Positions 11,644 to 22,971 of a DNA stretch of 64,000 bases are shown here, piece by piece. Numbering within the stretch: the stretch's first letter is position 1; every line of letters begins with the position of its first letter. The notes beneath the pieces were generated by a model that worked only from the letters and a program-made list of their open reading frames with translations, searched no databases and was not told where the DNA came from. The stretch spans positions 9,130,731-9,194,730 of the forward strand of contig OX359285.1 of assembly GCA_947179155.2 (NCBI GenBank). The letters run 5' to 3'. The position numbers were made by a program, and so were the translations under genes. This stretch comes from Hedera helix (lineage: Eukaryota; Streptophyta; Magnoliopsida; Apiales; Araliaceae).

Positions 11644-11926
11644 ACTACCTCCATTCTTTTTTATCCGACTTTTTAGAAGGAAAATAAAAATTGTTCTTTT
11701 TTATTTGTCATTTTTAAATTTAAAAAAAATATTAAATGCTTAATTTCTCATATTATCCTTTATGCATAACTTTTAATTTATTTCTATCTCATCTTTCTAA
11801 TAAATTTTAGAAGGCTAATATTAAAATTTCATATTCAATTTAGTTAATCAGATAAAGTATTAATTACATTTCTTAATTTATGTGTATAATCATAAAAAAC
11901 AGATAAAAAGAACCAGAGATAAGAAT
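11644..11926. mobile_element. Stowaway-like MITE
   Basis: The left end is TACTACCTCCATTCTTTTTT. The reverse complement of the right end reads TATTCTTATCTCTGGTTCTT, and the match continues as TTTATC(T/C)GNCTTTTTA. Both fit the CTCCCTCCGTTCC ends of plant Tc1/mariner-type Stowaway MITEs inserted at TA. Length is about 280 bp; the inside is AT-rich and non-coding. Confidence 0.68.
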
Positions 11927-14140
11927 ATATTTATAATTAGTGGGTCATAATTAATCACTCTTGAGCATGGGGGATTGGGGGCATGGATTAATGTAGTAAG
12001 AAAAAATGTGACTGGATCCAACTATATAATTAAACGATATATAGGGCTGGTAGACATCAATAATTGCGTGGGGAGGCATGAGGAATTGTATAGGCTTTGG
12101 AGGGGGTTTGTTTACAAAGTAATTGCTGGAATTGCAAGGAACAAAAAGGAAAGAAAGAGAAAAAGTAGATTCCCAATTCACGTGTTATGCTCTGTTGCAT
12201 GTTTAATTTGTCTTGGCCTGGATAATATATATGGGGACCAACTGATCTAATCTTCTAGCCCCTTTATGATTACGTACCTTATGCAAAGCTAACTTTATTT
12301 TAATTTAATTTAATTTAATTAATTAACCAGTACGGGCTAATATTTGTTCTACGTGGTGTAGTTTAGCAATAATAAATGTTTGAGATTGTTTGCTCGTTTG
12401 ATGGGATAATCACACAAGTTGTTGTTTAGGTTAGTCAAAACAACCCATGAGCGTTGTAATAATGTTTGTACCCTATAATAATCCTCAAGCCTAGAGGCTC
12501 CTCTATTAAGAGCCTTTCACACGACGGACTTAAAAATCTACTGTAAATAAATGAGAGTGTCATTTGACTTTAAATCGTCTATTTTTTAGTCAAGCAACAA
12601 TCTTACTAATTATATTTAAATAATCATATTACCAAGTCGATTCCGTCAATAAAGTGTCCTATCTTATTTTATTTTGCAAATACTAAGATATTAAATCGGA
12701 TAATTTTTTAGATAAAAGTAATATAAGATATTTTTTGAGATAAAAAATTAGTTACACATGCACATAGATAAACATATTTTTTTAAGTCGGAGTCTGTTTT
12801 TTTTTTTTGACAACAGAAATTGTAAGGGAAAAAAGATGAAATTATTTGAAATTTTTGCGAGAATTGTCCATATTCTGCACAACATTTAAGGAAAAAAAAA
12901 ACATGGTAATTACATGACCTTCTTAACAAGGTGGATATTCGAATATACAAAGAGAGAGATTTATACAAGGATATGAATGTATGACGAACATTCTTCTTTC
13001 TTTTTTCTACATGTCCAAATAATTTCTAGCTCAGGGATTTCCCCCCAACTTTCATGACACCAAATCAATAATTATTCATGTGCCCATTTACCTAAAATGA
13101 CAAGACTTTAAAGTCTTGCTAATTTGATGGAAAACTCCACTTTGTCAAACTCAAAAATCATCATGTTTTGCCATATATTTCCATATGTAGAGAGGATATA
13201 AATGCAAGTACAAAACCTATATTGAAAAATGAAATGATATATCAGGCCGGCCGCAAAATGTACCATTTTGCGATGAGAGGATTCACATGTGGTGAAAAAT
13301 TTATCAGTATGACAGATATTGTGTGACGTTATTTAAATCATAAGACTTACACGTAAGTAATTGTATGTGAGAGAGATCTCGACACAGTAACAACAGTCAC
13401 ACTACATCATTTTTCATGACCAGGAAATTAGCTAACATGTCATTTAAGGGGTCCACCAACTATTAGTCACCTGCTAAATCAGTGTGTGAGAGAGATCAAA
13501 TGGAAGCAACTCAACAACCAAAAAAATAAAATAAAATGAAGCATCCAATATAAAGACATTTATTGCAAAAAGAGACTAAAAGGAAATATTCAAAAAATGA
13601 AAAGCAAAAAGAAAGAGACTAAGAAGAGATGGGATAAGCATGTAGAAGTTAAGTTTCATCCCAAAAGAAATAACCCTCGGGGCCCTAGTCAAGTTGTTGG
13701 GGGTCGCTGTTTACATATACCTGTCTGTCTCATGGAACTGTAGTGCTTTTGTTTTGAACTGCCCTAAAGCTACTTTTTATTCCCCATTTCAATTCTTTAT
13801 ACATTTCTTTCCTTTTCAATACCATACAAGAGATTTTCATTGGTTAGGACAAACAAAAATATAAAAAAAAATTGGTCAAAAGCCCATCATCTCTTATCTG
13901 AGATTTTATGTTCCTGTGGTGGGGTGTGATTGGGAACTAAAAAGATTATCTAAAGCTGCTTTTTCCTCAATTGTTTCAGAGCATCTTCTCAGTGAGAGAT
14001 GTATGTATATATGTATGATATCCTCAGTTCTCCACATACAAATCTTCAACAGTAATTTCCAAATAAAAGTGACTAAAAAAATAATTAGACTTCTGAATTT
14101 ACAGGAGGGGACTTAAAACAGTATCTGCCACCACTTGAGT
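11927..14140. other. intergenic DNA, downstream of the ELF4-like gene
   Basis: No coding region is supported. A (TTTAA)n run is at 12297-12322. A short perfect hairpin (CGCAAAATG, 3-bp loop, CATTTTGCG) is at 13252-13272. The strand-ambiguous ORFs at 11951-12250 and 13916 have no family resemblance. Confidence 0.5.
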
Positions 14141-14653
14141 TGTAAAGTTTAAGGTCCATAAGAAAATGGCATATTGTAATGGAAAGAGGGAGATTTTCAG
14201 CAAAAATAGAAGAAGAAAATCTAAAAAAGACAAATCAGATTATAGCTTTTGACAAACTGAAAAAGTGGAAGAAGATAACAGGGCACATAAATCTGCTTTA
14301 AATTATATTATATGAAAAATTATGACTATTAAAATATAGAACTGTGGAGAAGACAAATCATCCCCCTATGTTAATCAACAAATAAAAACTTAAATAATCA
14401 TCATGTAGGAAAAAACAGAATCGAAAATGATTCAAAATATGATTGAATTTCGATTAGATCCACAGAGTACAGAGTTCAGACTATTTAGAGATTTGAGCAA
14501 TTATTTCTGTGAGATATGTAACTAAAGACAGTTTCACTAGGTGAAGGTTTGCACAATCTAATCATATCCTACAACCTCCAGAGAATTGTGCATTTTCTCA
14601 TTTCCACCATGTAAAAGAATTAAGAAGCAGAAAATAAATAGACCAGAACTCTT

Positions 14654-14998
14654 CTAGCCAGGTCTATTCCTCTTTTGACTAGCTTTGCCATCTGACCTTA
14701 AAGCACCACTTGATTCTCCTTCAGATGAAGCTTCCATGGATTTGCTGAAATTACTCGAAAGATCAGAATAAAGACCAACCACCCTTCTTATGTTGTTGTT
14801 CAGTTCTCTGATCAGACCCACATTCCTGCTCAAATTGTCAGGGACCTTGGACTCATGATTCTGATTTATCTCATTGATTAACAGTCTATTCTGATCCAAA
14901 ATGTTTTGAACTTGAACAAAGCTCTTCTGAAATGTCTGCATTACCTTGTCATCTATTTGGGTACCAGTACCAAGGCCTGAAAATGTATCCCCCTCCAT
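14654..14998 (-). CDS. ELF4-like protein (EARLY FLOWERING 4-LIKE, DUF1313)
   Basis: The protein has 114 residues, a normal length for ELF4-like proteins, from ATG at 14998 to TAG at 14654. The conserved core (residues about 16-75) reads KVMQTFQKSFVQVQNILDQN, INEINQNHESK and DNLSRNVGLIRELNNNI. This is the helical-hairpin DUF1313 domain that in ELF4 joins ELF3 and LUX in the evening complex of the circadian clock. ELF4-like paralogues are less well understood. The tail is Ser/Gly-rich and ends in a basic stretch. I chose the internal ATG (MEGDTFSGLG) because upstream in-frame residues do not resemble the family and a splice acceptor (CCCAG) lies just before it. There are no stops or frameshifts, so the gene looks functional, a single-exon coding region with a 5' UTR intron. 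Confidence 0.9.
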   Translation of the reverse strand: MEGDTFSGLGTGTQIDDKVMQTFQKSFVQVQNILDQNRLLINEINQNHESKVPDNLSRNVGLIRELNNNIRRVVGLYSDLSSNFSKSMEASSEGESSGALRSDGKASQKRNRPG

Positions 14999-15005
14999 AT
15001 CTGGG

Positions 15006-15563
15006 TCAATGGAACCACCCACAAAAAAAATGAGATAACTTAAATTGAATTTAATATTTGTTTTTGAAAGTGAATACCCATTATCATATATTCTTACATG
15101 TACTTGTTTATACAAAGAAAAACCCAGACAAAACATGCTAAGGTTTGGAATTGTTTTAAGACAATTTACGCATAAGAGACAAGGCCTGAATGGGTTTGGA
15201 GTCTTTTACAGAAGGTACTGTGACAAACATCAAAACATGTACACATTTATTGCTATTATTAATCATTCTATTTAACCATTAATTATTATAAATATTATTG
15301 TTAACATTATTTTTATTATCTGGGGTATGATGAAATGTAAAAAAAGCAGATCCCCATTTCCATAAAAGGGAAACTTTTAATGAGTACTGAAAAAATACCC
15401 ACCTAAAAGCTAAAGCTCAGACTTTCAAACCAAGAATCCCTAGGCCTAAAAAAGTCGGTCAATGATGCAGAGAAGATATAGCTATGGCAGCTAAGCTCAT
15501 AAGGTTATCACTCCCAAGACAACCATTCCTTCACAAGAAAATGAAAATAAAGACACATGCATA

Positions 15564-15620
<57 letters not shown>

Positions 15621-16120
15621 AAAATAGACTCCAAAATAAAATTAATTCAGTTAAAAAAAAAAATCTGGTTAAAAATGGTGTTCCTTGTTTGGCTGATGAG
15701 ATTCTGGGAGATTATCAAACAAGGATGAAGTTGGGAATTCAAATGTCTTTGAATCCGTACATAAAAGCTTGCAGATGCAGCAGAAGCATAAATTCCTAAA
15801 ATAGCACATAAAATAAAACTCAATAGACCCATGGAATTATCACCCATTAACCAAAATGAAATCAAATTTCAATATCTGAAAATCCCACAAATTTATAATA
15901 GAAACACAAAGATGAAATATAGTATCTACACTTTGAACACTGAACAATAAATTAAATTATAAATAAATACCAAAAGAACTCAAAAAAATCAGTAACCTAT
16001 CAACATGGAAAGTAGAAACATGAGATAAAGGGAGTGTATATATTATTTTATTCATTTATCAAACTCATCACACAAAAAATACATAATCACATATAATTTA
16101 AAGAAATACAATATTCGTAC
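15006..16120 (-). other. 5' UTR intron of the ELF4-like gene
   Basis: The donor GTACGA is at 16120 and the likely acceptor is ...GACCCAG at about 15001-15007, just before the start codon, giving an intron of about 1.1 kb. Segments at 15402-15535 and 15690-15830 are less AT-rich and have acceptor-like ends (TTGTGAAG, ATTTTAG), so extra non-coding exons are possible. Confidence 0.5.
15567..15616. repeat. (AT)25 microsatellite
   Basis: About 25 uninterrupted AT units lie inside the inferred 5' UTR intron of the ELF4-like gene. Confidence 0.95.
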
Positions 16121-16305
16121 CTTCAAAATCTGGGAATATTTTTCAGAGATTGAGGGAGAATTGAAGAAAGGAGACGAGGAAGGAGAGTAGAAAAGATCGG
16201 CGATTGAATCGAATCTCTGGAAAGGAGACTTGCTTCTGGGTTCTGAATTCTAGAGATAGAAAGTGAGGAGAGAGAAAGAATATGTAGATTTGACAGTCAC
16301 GCTCC
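16121..16305 (-). other. 5' UTR exon and transcription start region of the ELF4-like gene
   Basis: On the minus strand this is a CT-rich, stop-containing leader ending TTTTGAAG|GTACGAAT, a good splice donor at 16121/16120. GC content is higher than in its surroundings. AATATATC at about 16325-16332 (minus strand) is a plausible TATA box some 25-30 bp upstream. The exon end and TATA position are inferred, not shown by transcripts. Confidence 0.6.
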
Positions 16306-16334
16306 GACCCAACCTCTGTCTAAAGATATATTTC

Positions 16335-17035
16335 CAAGTGTTATCATATCGCGGAGTAGGGTTATAAACGAATATATTATATATATGTATTCGAATATAG
16401 TAAATTTGTATTTATATTTAAAAAATTAATATTTTATTTATATTTATATTTGATATTTGATAAAAAAAAATTAAAGAAATATAAAATTTAAAAATATTAT
16501 TTATATTCGGTACTTAAAATAATATCTAAATATAGATAATATTTGTTTTAGTCTATTTTATTCGAACGAATAAATTATTCAAATATTTGGGCATTTAAAT
16601 TCGTTTATCAATTACCTAATAAATAATTTTTTTCAAACTATTTATAAAAATTGAATAATTACTCATCACCATTTAAAGTTTGTTAAGAACGTTATCATTG
16701 ATTATAAAAATTAATTAAAATTTAAATATTTTAGAGAAAGTATCAAATTAATCTCAATTTTAATAAAATATAATACTAATTTATCATCAACTTTTGTTCT
16801 CACACGTAAGTTTTAAAAATAAAATATTTATAACAAATTAATAACTATAATTTTGTTTTTGAAGTATATATTTTTTTGTTAAATGATACATTTTAAATAT
16901 TTTTATTTTATAATAGTAAAAATACATTAATTTAATTTAAATGAATTTATTTTAATGTTTAATATTATATTTAAAAGTGTTATTTTATATATATAAAGAA
17001 AGTTATTTGAAAATAGTATATTTATATGATGATTG

Positions 17036-17073
<38 letters not shown>

Positions 17074-17944
17074 TTGAATACGAATTTTGGATACGGATAA
17101 GAATCTGAATATCAAATATTATATATTTGTTAATCATCAAATATATTTATAGTCGTATATTAAATAAATACAAATATGTTTATTTTTAGTTCGAATATAA
17201 ATAATATTTATTTTTTTAAATATAAATGCGATAGATACGAATTTTTTAATTATTATTTATAACTCTATCGTTTAGTAATTAATCTAAATTGAGTTACTTT
17301 ATAATTTGTTAAAATATGTTTAGTTTTTTTATTAATTTCAGTCAGTCGGTGTATCTTCTGCTTAGATTGATACATGAGCTATCCACCTTGGAATTTTGAC
17401 ACGTGGCATGTGCCACCATTGTACGGCTTGGATGAGTATCTTCACCTACAATATAGATTATACAAAAATGAACCTTATGTACTCATTTTCATTGTTTGTA
17501 AATTTGGACAGGACGAAATCGGTTGATATATCGGTCTGATTTAATTTTAAATATTTATTTTCAGTGATTTAATTAAAACTCGGTTAATTATCGATCAAAT
17601 CTATGGTTCAATTGATAAAATCGGTTGACCTAATTTTTAAATTTATTTATTTTTTACAAAAATATTTTTATTAATATTATAACATTATTTTACTATATTT
17701 TAGTTTATAAAAAATTAGATATTTTAAAATTTTATTAATTATTAATAATATTTTTTTTATATATTTATGATGTCACTGGTTCAATAACACCAGTGACCTA
17801 TTTACTTGATACCCTTTTCGATTCGATAACTGATCCGAATTTAGAAGCACTGCTAATTTGTATTGTCAACTATTTGAACAAGTGTGATCGGTACGCTAAA
17901 TGCATATACCTTTTTCCAAAATATTTTTATAAAGAGTGCAAAAG
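16335..17944. other. very AT-rich intergenic DNA upstream of the ELF4-like gene
   Basis: No gene is supported. TATTCGAATA-like words recur at 16360-16620 and 17080-17240 in opposite orientations, hinting at an old inverted-repeat element of about 0.9 kb too decayed to delimit. A (TA)n run is at 17043-17066. A CACGTGGC G-box/ABRE-like word is at 17400-17407, about 1.1 kb upstream of the gene. Confidence 0.4.
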
Positions 17945-18190
17945 TACTCTCTTTATTCTAAGGTTAAAAATAATTTTTTTTCTTCTTAAAGTCAATTCGT
18001 GAATCCTAAATTTTAAATTAAAAAAAATAATTTTAATACAAACAATTGTAGTAATTATAAACTAATTGTAAAAAACAATACTATTAGTGATCATATTTGT
18101 TATTTTTAAAACTTAATTAGTTTAAATTTTAATATTTCAAAAACTAACTTCACAAGTTAAAGTATCACTAATTTTGAAATGAATGGAGTA
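17945..18190. mobile_element. Stowaway-like MITE
   Basis: The left end TACTCTCTTTATTCTAAGG pairs with the right end (reverse complement TACTCCATTCATTTCAAAA), with TA at both borders. About 245 bp, non-coding and AT-rich. Confidence 0.6.
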
Positions 18191-18305
18191 GTAAATGCAC
18201 CTAAATTATGTACTCATTAAGTTGTTATTAGAACTGATTTAAAAGAATTAATTCATTTTTTTTAGTAAAAAAAAGACAAGATTAAAGTTGCATATATTTT
18301 GGTTT

Positions 18306-18508
18306 CACTCCTTCCAAAATAAGATGCATTTCTACTTTAAAATTATATATATATAAATATAATAATTTAGTGTATTATTATTTTTGTACTATTAATTGTA
18401 ATCACATCACTATTATTGTTTTTTTTTAACTAATTGGAATTTATATTTTTATTTAAAAAAAGACTTTAAAGTCATAGTGAATTTCTAGTTTTAGAAAGGT
18501 GGGAGTAT
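18306..18508. mobile_element. Stowaway-like MITE
   Basis: The left end CACTCCTTCCAAAATAAGAT and the reverse complement of the right end (TATACTCCCACCTTTCTAAA) share the ACTCCNNCC core. An inner stretch ending ACTTTAAA matches too. Length about 200 bp. Confidence 0.6.
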
Positions 18509-18688
18509 AAACTTAAAAACATATAATGTACCAATAATACCTTGGTGATAAAAAAAAATTAAATATAAAAAGAGGATATAAAATGATGTGTATAATTTAT
18601 ATATAATCGAATATTAACTAATTATAATTCGACACATGATTTTGACTTTACTTTTTTGTAATTATCTTTTGTTACCATAAAATTACTC

Positions 18689-19045
18689 TTAGGCTATGTT
18701 TGTTTATAAAAAATATATTTGAGATTAGACTATTTGTATTAATTTAATATTATTTCGGACTATTTTATCCCATGATGAGAGGATTAATAGTCCTATGGAC
18801 TATTTATTTTTATTTTTATTTTTTATCATTCCTAAGACTATTTATGTAAGATTATATAATCCCATGAAAATTTTGGGATTAATAGTTTCCCTTATTTTAA
18901 ACTATTAAATGACTTTATGAGACTAATAATCCAACATTAAGGGATTAATAATTTCTCATCAAATAATTAAATAGTGTAAGATAAAATTAAATTAAGATAA
19001 ATAGTTCAATCCCAAATATATTTTTTATAAATAAACATAGCCTAA
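18689..19045. mobile_element. MITE with 45-bp near-perfect terminal inverted repeats
   Basis: The ends read TTAGGCTATGTTTGTTTATA and, as reverse complement of the right end, TTAGGCTATGTTTATTTATA. They continue for about 45 bp with few mismatches. About 357 bp long, no coding capacity. The flanks do not show a clear target duplication beyond the TTA/TAA of the repeat itself, so I do not assign a superfamily (PIF/Harbinger or hAT are candidates). Confidence 0.75.
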
Positions 19046-20353
19046 ATATATTACATCAGTGAGTATAAATATGTGTAGCATTGCTCATTAGGAAATGAGA
19101 TACTTGTTTAAGCAGTCATAGGTACTTACTATTAATACCATTTTGAGAAATGAATGGTTTTTGAAAATTAGTTCACGTTTTATAAATTAATTAATACCTA
19201 TATTTAAAAGTAAGACTTGAATTTATTTTTTAATTAATTAAAAGACTAATTAAGTTAACTCGATAGTGATTCATACTATCCAACCGAGTTGATTAATAAT
19301 CTTAAACGTTTAATTGGATTAATTTAAAAAAAATTTAATTATCAATGATTTATGTGAAAATCTTAGCATTGGTAAGATAATAATGTCTATTCATTTTTCA
19401 AGTTTTATGAATACATCTAATTTTTAAATTGATCAAAATAAATTAAATCGACAACTGTTTATTAATCAATAAAACACATATATGCATCAGTTATATTAAT
19501 AGTTATTGAACATTTGATTAAACAAAGTTTACATTTTTGATTAAACAAAGTTTACATTTTGATGATATACTTGAGTAATACTATTATTTTTATATACATT
19601 GCTATGATATTTATAAATTGATATGCTATTATTTATTACATATTATAAAATTTTAACAATTATTATTGCCTAAAAAATTTATAAAATGACAAATAATATT
19701 AATAATAATTATAATAACAATAATGCCCCTGGCTCGCACGGGCTAATAGACCAGTAATCTTGAAAGTATTTCCAAAATTAATCTAATTTATTTTTTTCTA
19801 AGTTAGAAATAATGAGAATAATTTGAAAACTGCAGGCCCTTTAATTTTAGTTAAATTATTTTCATGCCATTATCTCTAGTCGACTTACGCAACTCGTAAT
19901 GTGTGAATTACGAATAAAAATTTGCATTCTCTGTCACCACATGATTAAAAATCTAAATGATATTTGCAATTCTATAACTTAATAATTGTTACTATCGTAA
20001 TTATAATGTTACGAATGTAAAAGGTTTAATGATTCATAACTAAGGCTATTGATTAGGAATCACAACTAATTCAGATATACAATTAATAAACATTTGCCAA
20101 TTTTTCAGATAATTAGATAATGAACCAATTGTCTTACTTACTCAAAAACGAGAATTTAAATTATTGTTATTATCATTATGTTATAATTAAAATTTTTCAT
20201 GCATTTTATATGTTTATGTGGGGAGCATTGATTTCGACTCGAGATGCTTTCTTCGACAAAATGTTTCACATAGTAGATACATAATTTTGTTCCAAACATT
20301 CCTCGCAAGATTATTTTAAAATATATATACATATTAGATGGTTGCTATGTGTA
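19046..20353. other. AT-rich intergenic DNA
   Basis: No gene is seen. A 24-bp unit (TTGATTAAACAAAGTTTACA type) is repeated in tandem at 19513-19559. Confidence 0.5.
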
Positions 20354-20630
20354 TTATTAAAACAAATTGATTTTACACCATCTATATAAAGATCTAACGG
20401 TGGAGAAAAAAATTTGTCAAACTGCTAGTAAGAGTAGCGATAGCAATTTCAGTTGGACAAATTATGTCAAAACGCTAACGTTTTTCTAACTGCTAGTTGA
20501 AGTAACGATTAGTAGGAGTAGCCAAAACGACAGTATTTTAGCCTAATTTGCTTAGCCGCTATTACTAGTTGCAAAAAAAATTAATCGTTAGATTTTTACA
20601 TGAACGATGTAAGATCAATTTATTGGAATA
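20354..20630. mobile_element. MITE-like inverted-repeat element
   Basis: The left arm (AAATTGATTTTACACCATCT ... AGATCTAACGG) matches the reverse complement of the right arm (AAATTGATCTTACATCGTTC ... AAATCTAACGA) over about 40 bp. The interior carries three of the degenerate CTGCTAGT/AGTAGCG palindromes described for this region. No target duplication was found with confidence. Confidence 0.6.
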
Positions 20631-20677
20631 GTGTTTATAAGAACAATTTGCTATGAATCATTTATAAGAACAATTTT

Positions 20678-20872
20678 GCTATGGACCAAAATTAAGCAAA
20701 CACCATCTTATCCTTTTATTTCAAGAACCAACAGTAAAGATTAAAAAAATATATATATATCGTCTACTAGTATTACTAACGAACGGAATAATTGGACCAT
20801 TTTATCCATCGTTGCAAGGATCATGCTGGCAAATAATATACTAAGTCTGCTAGTATGTCTAATAGACGGATA
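20678..20872 (+). repeat. left copy of a direct repeat flanking the sorting nexin fragment
   Basis: The stretch GCTATGGACCAAAATTAAGC ... CACCATCTTATCC ... and a following half with two palindromes align with 21647-21857. The pair is about 970 bp apart, with many differences and small indels. Confidence 0.6.
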
Positions 20873-20884
20873 GTAGTGATCTAA

Positions 20885-21318
20885 ACGGAACCCGAAGCAA
20901 GGGCAATTCCGTATCCACCTACAAAAACAGTCTCTATTCCTCACTCCTCTCTATCACCAGATACACCACAAGTCTCCTGAAATACTTCTCTAGCGCTGCA
21001 CTCTTATGCTCTACAAATTTCATCTTTTGCATCACTTGACTCCCCACTACACTCTTATCTAGTCTAATCAGAATAAAATACCCTCGATAAGTCTCCGATA
21101 ACCGGTCTGAAAAAGTCACCACGTCCTTAAACCGCCTCCGAATTGTGAATTCTGGCCCATTGAGCTCCGGGAAGTTGGTCCTCGTCGTAATTCGGTATGT
21201 AAAATAAGTATTTCCCTCGGGAATAAGCAAATTTGACATCTCTTCCTCCTTCTACGGATCCAAAACCGAGATCCGAATATAATCAAATTCGGACAAAGAA
21301 GGCGAAGTCGGGGAGAGA
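20885..21318 (-). pseudogene. sorting nexin 2 fragment (PX domain), captured or relic
   Basis: Read on the minus strand the frame gives SEFDYIRISV, then a stop (TAG), then MSNLLIPEGNTYFTYRI (21239 downward), RRRFKDVVTFSDRL and VGSQVMQKMKFVE, ending RSEE and a stop at 20934. Further similarity (VDTELPLL) continues to about 20890 past the stop. These are the N-terminal linker and most of the PX phosphoinositide-binding domain of plant SNX2a/SNX2b, retromer-linked endosomal proteins. The RRF(K/R)D motif needed for PI3P binding is present. The BAR domain and the rest of the gene (normally over 500 residues) are absent. Premature stops and flanking direct repeats point to a dead fragment carried in a repeat. 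Confidence 0.8.
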
Positions 21319-21567
21319 TGGTGGCCATTAATCTTTATATCGTGATCTTCACCGTTGAAAGATCGAAAGATGGCGTTGGCATATAAACGCAGAGTAGGAC
21401 ATTTGGATGGGGTAAATTTGAACAAAAATTTTGTTTAACTCGTCTACTAGAATGACTAGCGGACGTCTAGGAACCCATTTTTAATCACATCTGTTGTTCG
21501 TAAAAATGAATAGATTAGATGCTATTTTCTCAATTTTGGTTCATAATATGTATTTGTTATGTATCGA

Positions 21568-21570
<3 letters not shown>

Positions 21571-21626
<56 letters not shown>
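21571..21626. repeat. (AT)28 microsatellite
   Basis: Uninterrupted AT units sit beside the right copy of the direct repeat; the left copy has a shorter AT run nearby. Confidence 0.95.
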
Positions 21627-21629
<3 letters not shown>

Positions 21630-21646
21630 AATCCATGGCAAGTACT

Positions 21647-21857
21647 TGTTATGGACAAATATTAGGCAAACATCATCTTATCCCTTCATTTTAAAATTGA
21701 ACGGACAAGATTAATTATGGAGACTCGGCATTTGCTAAAACTTCTAGCGGACGGGACAAACATTATAAATGGACTGTTGTATCTCTATGTGTCCTGCTAT
21801 GCAAGCAAGCAAAGCAAGGAAAAAATAATAGGCCTATTAGAAGTTCTAGCAGATTAA
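21647..21857 (+). repeat. right copy of a direct repeat flanking the sorting nexin fragment
   Basis: Matches 20678-20872: GTTATGGACAAATATTAGGC, CATCATCTTATCCC, then a GGAC...GCAAG...AATAATA block bordered by two degenerate palindromes. Confidence 0.6.
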
Positions 21858-21903
21858 TATCAGATTACTTCAAAACGCCCGTCCACCAATAATTCTAACG
21901 GAC

Positions 21904-22264
21904 TAGAATTAAAAAAGAAATAATAATATTATATTAAATAAATTAATTAAATAATTAAAAAACCCTAGTTATTGAACCTTATGAACCATAAACCCTAATT
22001 AGTGAACTCTAAGCCCTATTTAATAAATTATAAAGCCTATTTAATGAACCCTAAATCCTAGTTAGTAAATTATAAAGCCTATTTAATGAACCCTAAGCCC
22101 TAGTTAGTGAACACTAAACCCTAATCCTAGATTTAGTATTTATTAACTAAGGTTAGGGTTTAGTGTTCACTAACTAGGGTTTAGGGTCCATTAAATAAGA
22201 TTTATTAATTATTTAATTAATTAATTAATTTAATATAATATTATTATATAATATTGATTAAAGT
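21904..22264. repeat. foldback element with telomere-like AACCCTA repeats
   Basis: The outer arms are AT-rich (AATATTATATTAAAT..AATTAATTAAATAATTA) and complementary. The inner part contains many AACCCTAA/GCCCTAGTTAGTGA units, and from 22150 the complementary TTAGGGTTTAGTGTTCACTA. The plant telomere unit is TTTAGGG, so these are degenerate telomere-like words arranged as a hairpin of about 360 bp. No coding potential. Confidence 0.7.
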
Positions 22265-22971
22265 AAATTGGCTAGAATATGCTACCAACAGCTCCGTTAG
22301 AAATACTAGTGAAAGAGAATCAATTTAAACTATAATAATCAATAAAACGGGTAAAACCGTCCAAAAATGAATACTAATATGTCCGCTAGTATATCTAGCG
22401 GATGATATTTTTTTTTTATCATGTCTGTTCACTCTAATAATGCCGTATGTATATAAATTAAAATATTTGTTTACTCTATAACAAAGCCAAATAAATAATG
22501 ACAGCCCAGCTGGTGTTTCCAACGCAAAAAAAAAACAAAAAAAACAAATTACAGCTAGAGATTTGGTCATTCATAATTAACCATACTTTTACCAATTTTA
22601 AAATTATAATTAACTTAAAAGATCAACATAAATTTTGAAAAAAAAATGCAACATTAGTTTACGAATGCAGAACAACGTGATGAAGAATACAGCTAAAGGT
22701 AAGAGTTGGTCATGTCATTTTCACGACACCCATTATTCGTTGATCAAGTCAAATATTCAATAATTATTCAACTTAAATTCCTACCAAATTAAGCATTGTT
22801 CTCATATATCTATCAATGGAGATGAGGAATATTTATCAAATCTGTCATCTGATGGTCAGTGTGCTTTTAAATGTTTCAAATAATAATAAAAGAAATGGTT
22901 AGAACAAAGTAAAGAATTAAAACTCTTGTGTGAGAAGAGGAAGGGAAGAAAGCATAATATTTATCAAAATA
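22265..22971. other. intergenic DNA between repeats
   Basis: Apart from the last two palindromes (22291, 22381) I see nothing that can be assigned. Confidence 0.5.

Larger units (their letters stand above)
20422..22404. repeat. dispersed array of about 11 degenerate 20-24-bp palindromes
   Basis: Copies near 20422, 20489, 20554, 20761, 20845, 21441, 21731, 21831, 21881, 22291 and 22381 vary around the palindrome CCGCTAGTATATCTAGCGG. The copy at 22383-22401 is nearly perfect. They occur inside and outside the MITE, on both sides of the sorting nexin fragment and next to the telomere-like foldback. The spacing is irregular. Their role is unknown. Confidence 0.65.

Noticed and set aside
11951..12250. 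Overlapping ORFs of 76 and 91 codons on both strands
   Set aside because: No recognisable domain and unremarkable composition; most likely chance frames in intergenic DNA.
16335..17280. Large inverted-repeat MITE
   Set aside because: TATTCGAATA-like words in opposite orientation are suggestive, but I could not define arms or ends in such AT-rich sequence.
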